This document shows, piece after piece, positions 42,701 to 55,800 of a DNA stretch of 64,000 nucleotides. The stretch is from Hemibagrus wyckioides. Taxonomy: Eukaryota; Chordata; Actinopteri; Siluriformes; Bagridae. Location: positions 26,669,401 to 26,733,400 of the forward strand of contig NC_080716.1 in NCBI RefSeq assembly GCF_019097595.1, in the 5' to 3' direction. A program made the translations under genes and the position numbers. The notes below the pieces were generated by a model. The model ran no database searches. It had not been told where the DNA came from and saw nothing but the letters and a program-made list of their open reading frames with translations. Within the stretch, counting starts at the first letter, position 1; the number at the start of each line of letters is the position of its first letter.

Positions 42701-45700
42701 TTTTTTCTTCTTAAGCCATACAAATGTCCATTTACTGGTGTGATTTGGATCACTGTCTTGTTGCATGACCAAATTTCATCCCGGTATAAGCTCCTGGACA
42801 AGCTCCTGCTGCCATATTCTATATATATATATATATATCAGTATCTCATTGTTGTAAATATTTTATTATATCTTTTCATGTGACAACACTGAAGAAATGA
42901 TACTCTGCTACAATGTAAAGTAGTGAGTGTACAGCCTGTATAACAGTGTAATTTTGCTGTCCTTCAAAATAACTCAACACACAACCATTAATGTCTAAAC
43001 CGCTGGCAACAAAAGTGAATACACCCCTAAGTGGAAATGTCCATATCGGGCCCAAAGTGTCAATATTTTGTGTGGCCACCAGAGGTGGGTAGAGTATCCA
43101 AAATCTGTACTCAAGTAAAAGTACAAGTACTTATAGAAATATTTACAAAAGTAAAAGTAAAAGTAACATTCTTAATAGTCACTTGAATAAGAGTAAAAAA
43201 GTATCGGATGAAAAAACTACTCAAGTAGCTTAGTTACTAGTTACTTCTGATCTGATTGAACAAAAAAACAGAATTTCAAACTACTTGGAGAGCTTTCACA
43301 CACCTCTCCTTGAAAGTCTCTTTGTTCTGCTTATATAAAACATAGGTTGAAGTGAAGTAGCCTATTTCAGTCCAGTGATGGGCACATCTCAGTCCAGTGA
43401 TGGGCACATTAACATTACATGACCTATCATTTGCAATAAAATCTCAAATACACCCAGGTGTTTTTCTAACAGTTAACTCTGTCTTTATTTTCACATTCAC
43501 AACACAAACTTGTCAGCATCTGCATTTAAACAAACTAATAGAGAACAAAAGAGAAGGTGTGTGTGTGCAGAGTGTGTGTTTGTTATTATGTTTGTGTATG
43601 AACTTGTTTGTGTGTTTGCCCTTCAGTATGTGAATGTTTATTTTGTCATATGTTCTTTCTTGAACAATCAGTTTTACAGAATTTACTTGACTTGATTAGT
43701 TCTGCATAAAACTTAAGCTTGTTTGCTGATGAAATAATAATATATGCATATATTACATTTTATAAGTACATGCATTCTTTAGGTAGGTAAAATCAAATAC
43801 AATCCCGTTTTTATTGTGTATGTATGTTCTACACTTTGTTGAGGTGTCCGTATTTGTGTATAAATGCATGACGTCACAGTATGCTGTAAAATTGATGTTG
43901 TTTTGTGGAAAATGGGTGTGAAATTGTGGAGACGTTTAGAATGAACGTTTGTTCATGAACCTGTGTTGTTTGTAGGGTTCACAAGATATTGCTTGCATGA
44001 AAGGGCATATGAGGAAAAACATTCAGACAGTGTGAGAAATGTGCTATTAAAATAAGGTCAGTGTGCTCATAGTTACCAAATGACCATTAATAGGATTGAA
44101 ATATGCCTAAATTTGACACTTACTGCTCCATATTTTTTCAGGTTGGAGCTGGAATTCTTGTACGCTGCAATGTCAGTTTGATTTGGTGAATACAGCATGC
44201 ATCACATAATGAAACTATTATTTTTGACTTCATGGAGTGAAAACATAGACTGAACTTGAGGCCATGGGTGATCTGCCTCCGACAACTCGCTCACGTCTTC
44301 CTCTGCTTCAAACATCATCTTACTCTAAACACATGCTAAATGTAAGCGGGAGATCCGTAACAGCCTCTCGCGAAGCAGCCTCTCCAACGTCTCGCGAGAC
44401 TTGCAAATAAGCCATATAAACAAATTATTTTAAAAAGCTCATATTTATTAACATTTGACAGTAACGGAGGAATGCTGCCAAATGTAGCGAAGTAAAAGTA
44501 AAGTTTTTTCACTAAAAATGTACTTGAGTAAGAGTAAAAATACACATCTTTAAAAATACTCTAAAAGTACAAGTTACCCAAAAAATTTACTCAAGTAAAT
44601 GTAACGAAGTAAATGTAATTCATTACTACCCACCTCTGGTGGCCACCATTATTTTCAAGCACTGCCTTAACACTCTTAGGCATGGAGTTCACCAGAGCTT
44701 CACAGGTTGAAGTCCTCTTCCACTCCTCCATGATGACATCACAGAACTGGTGCGTGTTAGAGACCTTGTGCTCCCCCACCTTAGGGTTTAGATCTGGAGA
44801 CATGCTTGGCCAGTCCATCACCTTTACCCTCAGCTTCTTTAGCAAGGCAGTGGTCGTCTTGGAGGTGTGTTTGGGGTCGTTATCATGTTGGAATATTGCC
44901 CTGTGGCCCAGTCTCCGAAGAGAGGGGATCATGCTCTGCTTCAGTATGTCACAGTACATGTTGGCATTCATGGTTCCCTCAATGAACTGTAGCTCCCCAG
45001 TGCCAGCAGCACTCATGCAGATCCAGACCATGACACTCCCACCACCATGCTTGACTGTAGGCAAGACACACTTGTCTTCGTACTCCTCACCTGGTTAGAC
45101 ATTAATGGCTGTGTGTTGAGTTATTTTGAGGGGACAGCAAATTTGCACTGTTATACAGGCTGTACACGCACTACCTTACACTGTAGCAGAGTGTCATTTC
45201 TTCAGTGTTGTCACATGAAAAGATATAATAAAATATGTACAAAAATGTGAGGGATGTACTCACTTTTGTGAGATACTATATATATGAAATTGTATGTGTT
45301 TCAGTTGCGATTAGATGAAGAAACCAGAACGGATATTATATATTCTCTGTTAGAGGAGGGATTGAATTTATTCACTGTAGACAGAAAAAGCGGCTACGTA
45401 AAGATCCATGGCATCTTGGACAGAGAGAAAGAAGATGTTTATGAAGTAAGTGTATCCTCTGCATCACATGTTCTGTAATGATAGTGATAGTTGTGATGTA
45501 CTGAACGTAATGCAAATGTATAGTGAAGGGTTCTTTATTAAATTATTGTAATAATATGCATTTGTTGTTTTTTTGTTTGTTTGTGTATTTTAATAATACA
45601 GCAGCATGGTTGTACAATGGAGTGCATGGCCACCTTACATCTCCACGTCCCTGGTTTAATCTCAAGTTTAGGTTACTGTCTGTGTGGAGTTTCACATGTT

Positions 45701-48700
45701 TTCCTCTCACTGTACACAATACTTAAACTATATATTTTATGAGGTGCAGTTGTTGACTTTGGTCATATGAAAATTTGGTCAAATTCTTTAAAAAAATGAT
45801 TTGATATTAAGTAATTTCAAATGGTTTGGTAAATTGAATCAAACTGCTACAGCACTGGTAGAGCTCACATCATTTGTTTCCTCACCCTAATTTGTTATTC
45901 TTTAGAAATAACCAGCAATGCATGTATGCCAGAGGTCTGAATGTCTTGCATTATATATTATACATGCAACAATTTGTGCATGTGTGTGTGTGGATGTGTG
46001 TGTGTGTGTTTTCTTTTAGCTCAAAGCGAGAGCTTCACTACCAGATGGAACACTTGTTGAAAGGGACCTCGATTTGAAAATCATAGTTCTTGACCAGAAT
46101 GACAATGCCCCTGAGTTTGAGCTTAATATGAATGGTTCTGTCAAAGAGCTCAGTGACAAAGGTATATGGCTTTTATTTTCCCTTTTATCATAGTGCATAT
46201 TGCAACAGAGAACAGTCATTGATACACCTCAGCACAGGTGTGTGATCCTTACCACTGGTAGCACTAAAATTTAGGCGAGGGCTCCTTCTGGTGGCCTGAT
46301 GTGACAATGTCACAGAACCCCCCCCAACCTCCCACCCATAGCTACCCCATCCCCAAGGAGACCTTTAGGTGTTCTGTGGCCAGGGACGTGGGGCTGGTCA
46401 GTTGGTGTAGAGACGATGAAAGCCCTCTACCAGGGAGGGGTCCAGGATGTCATCGGCATCTACCCATGAGCGTTCCTCTGGGGCATAGCCTTCCCAATCT
46501 CCCAGGTTTTGCAAGTGATTCCGGCAGCTCTGAGAATTCAAAATAGTGTTGACTCTGTAGGCTGGAGCCCCACCAATGTCAAGAGGTGGTGGTGGCTCTT
46601 CACTGCATGGAGTTTCATCTTGGTGAAGAAGAGCCGGCTTGAGCAGGGACACATGGAATGTGGGCGAGATGCGGTGTAATGGTGGGAGCTACAGGCGATA
46701 GGTGACCGGGTTAACTTGGCAGACAATAAGGAAGGGACCAATGAAACGTGGACTCAGTTTGCGACAGGGTAGTTTCAGCCACAGATGGGTAGACAACCAG
46801 ACCCTTTGACCCACCTGGAACCTGGGGTGTGGGCATTTGTGGCAGTCTGCCTGTATCCGCTGCCTCTGTATGGTCCTCTGCAGGTGGACATGGGCACTCA
46901 CCCAGATTTCCTGACTGCGACAGACCCAGTCATCCACGGCCAGTACGTTGGAGGTCTTACCTGACCACGGGAATATGGGCAGCTGGTAGCCCAGGATGAA
47001 ACGGGGTGAGTCCCGTTGACTAATGGGTGAGGGAATTCTGAGCATACTCAGCTCATGGGAGGAACTCACTCCAGCGATGCTGTTCATGGCTACAATACGA
47101 TCGCAGGTACTGGCTGATCTCTTGGTTTAGCTGCTCCGTCTGGCTGTTAGATTACGGGTGATAGCCTGAACTGAGACATTGATTCCCAGGAGAGTGAAGA
47201 ATGCTTTCCAGACCCGGGACATGAACTGGAGGTCGCTGTTACAATGTCTTCTGGGAGCCCATAGGTGCGAAAGACCTGGTTGAACAGAGTCATGGCTATT
47301 TCCACAGCTGTGGGAAGACCCTTCAGTGGCACCAGCCTGCAGGCCTTGGAGAAACAATCAATGGCCACTATGATCATGTTGAATTCACCTGAGCTTGGGA
47401 GATCAGTGACCATAGCCACAGAGGTTTCAGAAGCCCCGTGGGGAGTTGACGGATTGTCCGGGCCTGGGCACAGGTTGCACAAGATTCAACGTACTTCCTG
47501 GAAGTCCACTACATCCTGGAACAGGGAAGGCCACCAGAATCAATTCCGAGTGAGTGCCATGGTGTACCGGATGCCTAGATGGGCCAAGCTGGGTGCCTCA
47601 TGCACCCACTGTAGTACCCAGGCACACAGCGAGGTGGGTACATATACCTTGTTGGCCAGACAGGTAGGCAGTGGTGGTTTGTTGACCTGGGCCTGCTGTA
47701 TTTCCTCCACGAGGTTCCACCGGATAGGCGCAAGCATGACCGAGGGGGGCAGTATGGGCTCTGATAGTGAAGGGGCGCTTGCAGGGTAATGTCGCTGAGA
47801 CAGAGCGTCCGCCTTGCCATTCTTCATTCCTGGGTGATACATAACAGAAAAATGGAACCTAGTGAGAACAGCACCCACTGAGATTGGTGTGGGTTCAACC
47901 ACCTGGCATTGCGAAGGTATTCCCAATTTCGGTGATCCATCAGAACTAGGAACGGGTGTCGCGCCCCCTCCAGTACCACCTTAATGGATAGGAGCTCCCA
48001 GTTCCCCACATCATAATTCACTTCTGCAGGGGTTAGTTTGTGTGAGAAATGTGAGCAGGGGTAGACCTTCCATGGATTCCCATGGAGTTGAGATAACACG
48101 GCCCCGATCCTGCAGCTGGAGGCATCCACCTCAACAATGATTAGGTTCCTTGAAAATCGTTTATAATAGATTGGAACACGGCTGGGGCATTGGTAAGTCC
48201 ATATGGCATGACTAAGTATTCATAGTACCCCCTGGTGGTGTGGAAGGTGGTTTTCCATTCATCACCTTCTCTGATACACACTAGATTGTAGGTACTGCAT
48301 AGGTCATGCTTGGTGAAGATTCGGGCCTCCCGTAGTTGTTCCAGAGCCGCTGGGGCCAATGGCAGTGGGTAGAGGTAATGCACCATAATAGCGTTCAGAT
48401 CTCTATAGTTGACACAAGGATGGAGACCACCATCCTTCTTCTCAACAAAGAAGAAGCTGGCGGCTGCCGGAGAGGTCAAGGGTCGAATGTACCCAGCGGC
48501 TAAGGCCTCCTCAATGTAGTCCTCTATTGCTTTTGATTCAGGTATGGAGAGAGAGTAAACTTTACATTTAGGTGGCACAGTGTTTGGGAGCAGGTTAATG
48601 CCACAGTCCCAAGGGAGGTGGGGAGGGAGTTGAGTGGCCCTTTCTTTACTGAACACATCTCGTAGCTCCTGCTATTTTCATGGTATCACGGCAGGCTCAG

Positions 48701-49755
48701 AGGTACTTGGGTTGTCTATGGAAGTAGTGAGGCATGGGCATGAGATGATATCCAGGCAGGAACCAGGTGACCAGTGGAATAGCTTCCCTTTCCTCCAAGA
48801 TACAAGAGGGTTGTGGCTCTGGAGCCAGGGGAAGCCCAGGTTGATCAGATTGGTTGGGGAGGAGATGACGAAGAACTGAATCTCCTTGACAAGTAACAAA
48901 CCGAACAGGAGGGTAAGCGGGCTGGTCTGTCGGCTGATGAGGTCCTTCCCAATGGGACAGTTATTGACGGCCATCACAGGGCTGAGTAGAAAGGTGAAGC
49001 TCTTCCACGAGGTGGTGGTCATTCAGGTTGACGGCCACTCCAAAGTCCACTTGGGCTGAGACTACAACAGAATTTTGAGTGCAATATAAGTTCACCTTTA
49101 ATGTCAAACATGCACACCAGCAGTTCTCCCTCTCCTTAGATTTGGTAGGTCTTTCTGGGCAGGCCATGATCTGGTGGCCCGATCCACCTCAGTAGAAGCA
49201 CAGCTGGAGGCAAACTCATCGCCATCATTCCTCCTGGGACACCCCAGCAAGTCCTAGCCGCATTGGCTCTGGTATTTCCTCCTGAGTCACAAGATTAGGG
49301 TGGAGGCAGGGACTGGGGACATTGCTGGTGCATCAGGTTTTCTATGGGAATGGCAGTGGTAATGTAGTCAGAGAAGGACTTGTTAAGACGGAGAAGGATA
49401 TCCTGACACGCCAACTCTGCCAGCAAAGACCTTCACGAAATACGGCCAGAAGTGCTGGATCAGTCCTCCCGCGCTATACACCTGCCAAGGTGTGGAATTT
49501 TACAGCATAATCCACAGCTGATTCAGAGCCCGGATGCAGTTCCAGAAGCTGCACCAGTACGTCACAACAACTTCTCCAGGAGGATCATGCACACCTCTTC
49601 ACTGCATGGGGGCACGTACTTGCTGTAGCGCTGCTGTAGCATTGCTGTAGTGTTGCTGTAGCATTGCTGATGCCAGTGGTGATGTTACATCACACACTTC
49701 TCTTTGCTCTACCTATTCACAAACCTCAACTAGACCACTATTGTTGTTGTTGTTG

Positions 49756-49800
<45 letters not shown>

Positions 49801-52800
49801 CTATTCCTAGCACCATATAGAGAAACTGACAGCTTTGGAATATTTTAATGTCCAGTCAGCTACACATAAGAGTAAGGATCAGGATCAGCAAGGTTTCATT
49901 ATCTGTCCATATCTGTGATATTTCAGGAAAATAACTTGATGTCATTTATCACATTATCAATATTGCATTATCTTATCACCCTCCCCAATTTTACACAATT
50001 TTATTTTGCATTGAGATTTTCTTTGGGGAAATGGAAAAATCCTCCAGAATATTGCCCAGTGAATAAATTTCATCTGTTTGAGTTTAATTATCAAAACTCT
50101 CTCCTAGACACCATGGTATTTACAGTCACAGCTAAGGATAAGGACCAGGAAGGCACAACATATTCAAAAATTACCTACAAAGTTATACAGCAGGATCCGG
50201 CTGGAGAGATGATGTTCAAAATCAGCCGTACATCTGGTGAAATCAAAGTCAGTATGAACACTCTGGACCGAGAGGTGAGAGCATCACTCACAAAAATACA
50301 GGCATCACAACCACTAGGTTTTTCAGCAGTCTGATGAAGTCAATGATTATCATTTTCTGGGCATATTTTATATTATAGACAATCTTTCTCATTCAGCTGG
50401 AGTCATCCATTTGTTCCTACAGAGGGTTCATGAGAATGTTTAGGTACTGTATGTATGTATTTATGTATCTATTTATGTCATGGGAGTCTAAGGCAGATGC
50501 AAGTGTTGACAATGTATTTGTAAATTGCAAGACAAAAAAACTGAACCAAAAGAAATGTCAAATCTATGAATACAAGGCAAAAAAAGAAAGGCTATGGGTG
50601 AGGCTGTAAAACACACACACGCACACACACCTACACACGCAAACACAACAAACACAGAGCTGCAACAACAAATGTTTCACAAACAGACCTTGAAAGGCAG
50701 GACATTGAAATGTGAAATAAAATGTGTTGGAGCTGATGGCTAATGTAGTTCAGTGGGGATTCCGGCATAACCATGATCATTTACCTCATCATGACAGGGT
50801 TTTCTTTGTACTCAGACCGGGAAACTTCCTCACGGTCATTTGAGGCATTCTACTGTTCTACTGATATTTTTTATCGAATGCTCCTTTAATACAAGAAAGA
50901 ATTCAAAACAATCATTTTTAAGTTATTGTTAAGATTTAAGGCATTAGATCATTTTCAACTTTTCTTTTCTTGCAAAGAAACAAGAAATGTACAAACTGCT
51001 AATCACGGCTACAGATATGGATGGAGCAGATTCTGATCCCAACAACAGACCAATGACAGGAACAGGGACGGTGACCATCAACATACTTGACGTCAATGAT
51101 AATATCCCCACATTGGAGAACGTGTCTGTGAGTGTTTTTCTATGGATTAATTTGTTATTATGAATTCCTAATGTCATTTGTCTCAAACTGAAATAAATCT
51201 CAATTATTTGCAGTAAAAACAGTGTTACCAATCTAACCCAGTGTCACAGCACCTTCTATGCTCTGAATTTTAACATTCTGCCACAAGCATACAGTATGTT
51301 GCATAGCTATGTATCAAACTTTCACTCAGATTCTCTGTATGATACGTATTTTAACCAAGCTAATCTCTCCTCACTACCCTGTTTGATGAAGATATCCAAT
51401 TAATTTGATTACACCATATATAGTAACACATATTTTCAAAATGCTGATTTTTTTATACATGTGACTTAAAAGCCTGATTGTTTTAGCAGAAAACAGGATT
51501 TTCATGAAGCCGGTAAATATGTTGTGAAAAGCAAAAATTTTGCTAACATTCAAAAAGTTAAAATCTTTTATTAAATATTGATCTTATTCAGATGGTTCAA
51601 GGTTGCCGAAGGATAGTAATGGTTACCTTAGTTCAAATATATTGGTTATAAGCATTTAAACAGAAACTGTATACATTGCTATGCTTGAGGCATAATACTT
51701 AAATTTAGCATTTAAAAGGTTGTATGCAAAGGGTTTACTGTAAGACTGGGTTGCTATCACCACCAAAAAAATGATCAAACCAGAGCACAAAAAATCTGAA
51801 TAATTCTTCTTATAAAGTGTGTGTGTGTGTGTTATGTGCAGTATGAGGCTAGTGTGAAGGAGAATATCAAAAATAAGGAAGTGATCCGGATTAAGACCAT
51901 AGACAAGGATAAGGAATACACTGAGAACTGGGAGGCCGTGTACACAATCATTTCAGGAAATGAGGCTGGTTACTTCAACATCACCACAGATCCCAAAACT
52001 AATGAGGGCATCCTGATGGTCACTAAGGTAAGACAGCTCATTAGGTAAGATATGTGGCACAGTTGATGATCATCCTGGAAGCCATTCTTTTACATGACAG
52101 TCTTGAGTGAATCTGTTTCTGAAAATAGTAGAGGTCTTTATTGTGTACAACGACTAAATAAATGCCCAGACTGAAAGTGAAAGTGAAAGTTTACATAATT
52201 TGAATAATTTAAAACCTTTTTTGAAAATAAATAAATAAATAAAATATCTCAGATGATTTACAGTCAGTGAACTATTATAACTTTAAATTTGTTCATACTG
52301 CACATAATAAGATGATTGTTTAAATGTGTACAATAATATGATGTATCTTTGTTATATTTAGCAAACCTACTGGCTTTATTCAATTACAAGAAACACATTC
52401 ATGTGAACAGGTTAAGAGCTATAATAATAAACAGAAATAACTCATGAATGATGGGGTAAGATTTCTGGGTAAAGATTGTATCTAAATAGAAAACAAACTT
52501 TTAATGAAATTACAGACCCCTTTGGCTATTCCTCATGGACTCCACTATGGATCTATGCCTTAAATATTGTCTTATCTCTTAAAGGAGCTGAACTATGAGG
52601 AGGTGAAAGAGATTCATCTGAAAGTGGTGGTGAAGAACAAGGCGCCTTATCACAAGTCAGTGGTGAACAACAAGATCATAGAATACCCCATTAACATAAA
52701 AGTGCAGAACATGCGTGAAGCCCCTCATTTCCAGCCTGCGGTCAAAGATGTCAGAGTCTCTGAAGACCCTGAAGTCACTGATCTGACGAAGGTCATCACC

Positions 52801-55800
52801 ACCTACACAGCCACAGATACTGATACACTGTTAGCCGCCACTAATGTCAGGTGAGAGATTCTAGACTTGAAGGTCTTTAATAGATAAAAATTGAGGTATT
52901 TTTTTTAAATCTATGAATAGCTACCATAAGCATTATGTTAAACATTAGCATGTCCTTTACTGATCTCTCATAGAACAGAAGCTAGTGGTGGAATTTTTCA
53001 ATGAAAATATAAAGACAGTTTCCTTACAGAAACATGATCAATTTATTGACTGTGGTGGTTCAATGGTTACCAGCTTAATGGCTCTGGGTTTCTGATCAGC
53101 ATGTCTGTGTGACAAATAAAAGCTTTTTTCTTCCTATTTTTGACACATGACATGTTTATGCATGCAAATGCAGGCATTTGCCTCAATTCAGTGCATGGTC
53201 AGAAAAATTCCATGTATAAATTCCCAACCAATCAGAGGTTCATGTGGGAGCTGACTTTCATTTTATTAATGCTTCAGTTTGTTCTTTATCAATAAACTGA
53301 GCTGGAATTATCTCTTTAGACATTATAGTGTGTCAAATTTAATTACGGCTGGAGAATAATGATTAAGATTAATCCTAGTAATAGAAACACTTTATTTTGA
53401 GCCAGTCCTTTAATGTGATTGCACACATTCTTTCATTTACACACTCATTTCCAAGCAAAGGATCACTTTTATTAAAGCATGCCTTTAAAAGAAGGGTCTT
53501 TTTGAAATTGTCACTTTATTTACGTTTCCTCTTTTATTTTATTTTAATCTTATCTTACTGTAAATTCCATTTTCTCTAATTTTTTAACAATCTGACTTTT
53601 TTATATAACAAAGACATAAAAAAGTTATATAAAGTATTCCACCACATGTCAGACTGTATATGATTGTATGTGACAAATAAAAGTTGAATTTGAATTTAGC
53701 TTTAGTTCATTTATTCAACAGTGACTTGTAAGGAGAAGAACAGAATTCATTCATATTTTAATAGGTGAGAGAAGAGAATTCAGAGAAAACTTTGCATATT
53801 ATAATGGTTTACCTCTTATTCTCTGTTTCATGTTGAATCACATAAACCCAGTTTATTTATTTTAAGCAGTGCTTATTCCAGCAGCTACCTTACACTGACC
53901 TCATGGAGGAAGTTGTATTTTTGTGAATAATAAATCTGTAATTTATCTGTATCATCTGGTTGTCATGTTAGGAATACATTTACATTTATGGCATTTGGCA
54001 GGTGTCCTTATCCAGAGTGACATACAAAAGTGCTTTGAAGTATCTATCACTTAATACTGATTCACTAGGACACAGACTAAGAAGAAAATACACCGATCAG
54101 CCATAACATTATGACAGGTGAAGTGAATAACACTGATGATCTCCTCATCATGGCACCTGTTAGTGGGTGGGATATATTATCCAGTAAGTGAACATTTTGT
54201 CCCCAAAGTTGATGTGTTAGAAGCAGGAAAAAAGTTTAAGGATTTGAGCAAGTTTGACAAGGGCCAAATTCTGATGGCTAGATGACTAAATCAGAGCATC
54301 TCCAAAACTGCAGCTCTTGTGGGGTGTTCCCGGTCTGCAGTGGTCAGTATCTACCAAAAGTGGTCCAACGAAGGAACCGGCGACAGGGTCATGGGCGGCC
54401 AAGGCTCCTTGATGCATGTGGGAAGCAAAGCCTAGCCTGTGTGGTCTGATCCAACAGACGAGCTACTGTTTCTCAAATTCCTGAAGAAGTAAATGCTGAT
54501 TCTGATAGAAAGGTGTCAAAATACACAGTGCATCGCAGTTTGTTGCGAATGGGGCCGCATAGCAGCAGACCAGTCAGGTTCCCCATGCTGACCCCAGTGC
54601 ACCACCAAAAATGTCAAAAATGGGCATGTGAACATCAGAATTTTACCACGGAGCAATGGAAGAATGTAGATTGGTCTGATGAATCACATTTTCTTTTACA
54701 TCACATAGATGGCCGGGTATGTTTGGGTTGCTTACCTGGGGAACACATGGCACCCGGATGTGCTATAGGAAGAAGGCAAGCCAGCGGAGGCAGTGTCATG
54801 CTTTGGGCAATGTTCTTCTGGGAAACCTTGGGTTCTGCCATTCATGTGGATGTTACTTTGACATGTACCACCTACCTAAGCATTGTTGCCGACCATTTAC
54901 TCCCTTTCATGGAAACGGTATTCCCTGTTAGTTGTGGTCTCTTTCAGCAGGGTAATGGTTCAGTATGGTTCAAGAATGGTTTGATGGTTGATGGTTTGAA
55001 CAATGAGTTTGAGGTGTTGATTTGACCTCCAAATTCCTCAATCCAATTAAGCATCTGTGGGATGTGCTGGACAAACAAGTCCGATCCATGGAGGCCCCAC
55101 CTCTCAACTTACAGGACTAGAGCAGTGCTAGAAAATCTGAATGTGGCTGTTATAGGAAATACTGTAGTTTATAGGAAGTTATTCCTATTTATTTATTTAT
55201 TTCTCTTACTGTATTTTGGGCTTGTTCAAAACATACTGTATCTTTGTTTAAAGTTAGGGCTGAAATTGTCAGGGCTAAAAACTGATAGCATTGTTTTATT
55301 GTTGTAGGTATTTGAAAGGAGAAGATGTTGACCAATGGGTGAGCATTGATGAGCAAACAGGCGAGGTCAGACTCATCAAATATCCAGACCATGAGTCTGA
55401 GTATGTGAAAAATGGAATATACTACGTCAAAATCTTAGCAATGACCGATGGTAAGTTAACCAGTGATGAGAGAAGCCACAAGGCTGGTCTTTCAACATGT
55501 GTAACACCAATGATATAGATGAGTGAATCTTATGAATGTGTGAAATTTGTAGAGAATAAAACACTGATACAGGATAATAACAACAGGACATTGTGGATAC
55601 TGTTACCACACTGAAGCATAGCAGTATGAAATATAATCAAAAAACATTTAAAAAAAAGTTTAAAGAATGACAAGATCACACTTTTTATTCATTTATATAC
55701 ATGTTTATCCCTTTGTATATTGAGGAGTTTCAGAAAAGTCTGATGAAACCTCTTAATATTCTGACATAAAGATGGTCACACACTACTGTTTTATTTATTA

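Larger units (their letters stand above)
50275..52584 (+). other. Copy C introns 5, 6 and 7
   Basis: Three introns around exons 6 and 7. AT-rich, aligning with copy B. A CA tract lies at about 50612-50650, a GT tract at about 51819-51832 just before the exon 7 acceptor. No gene seen. Confidence 0.7.
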
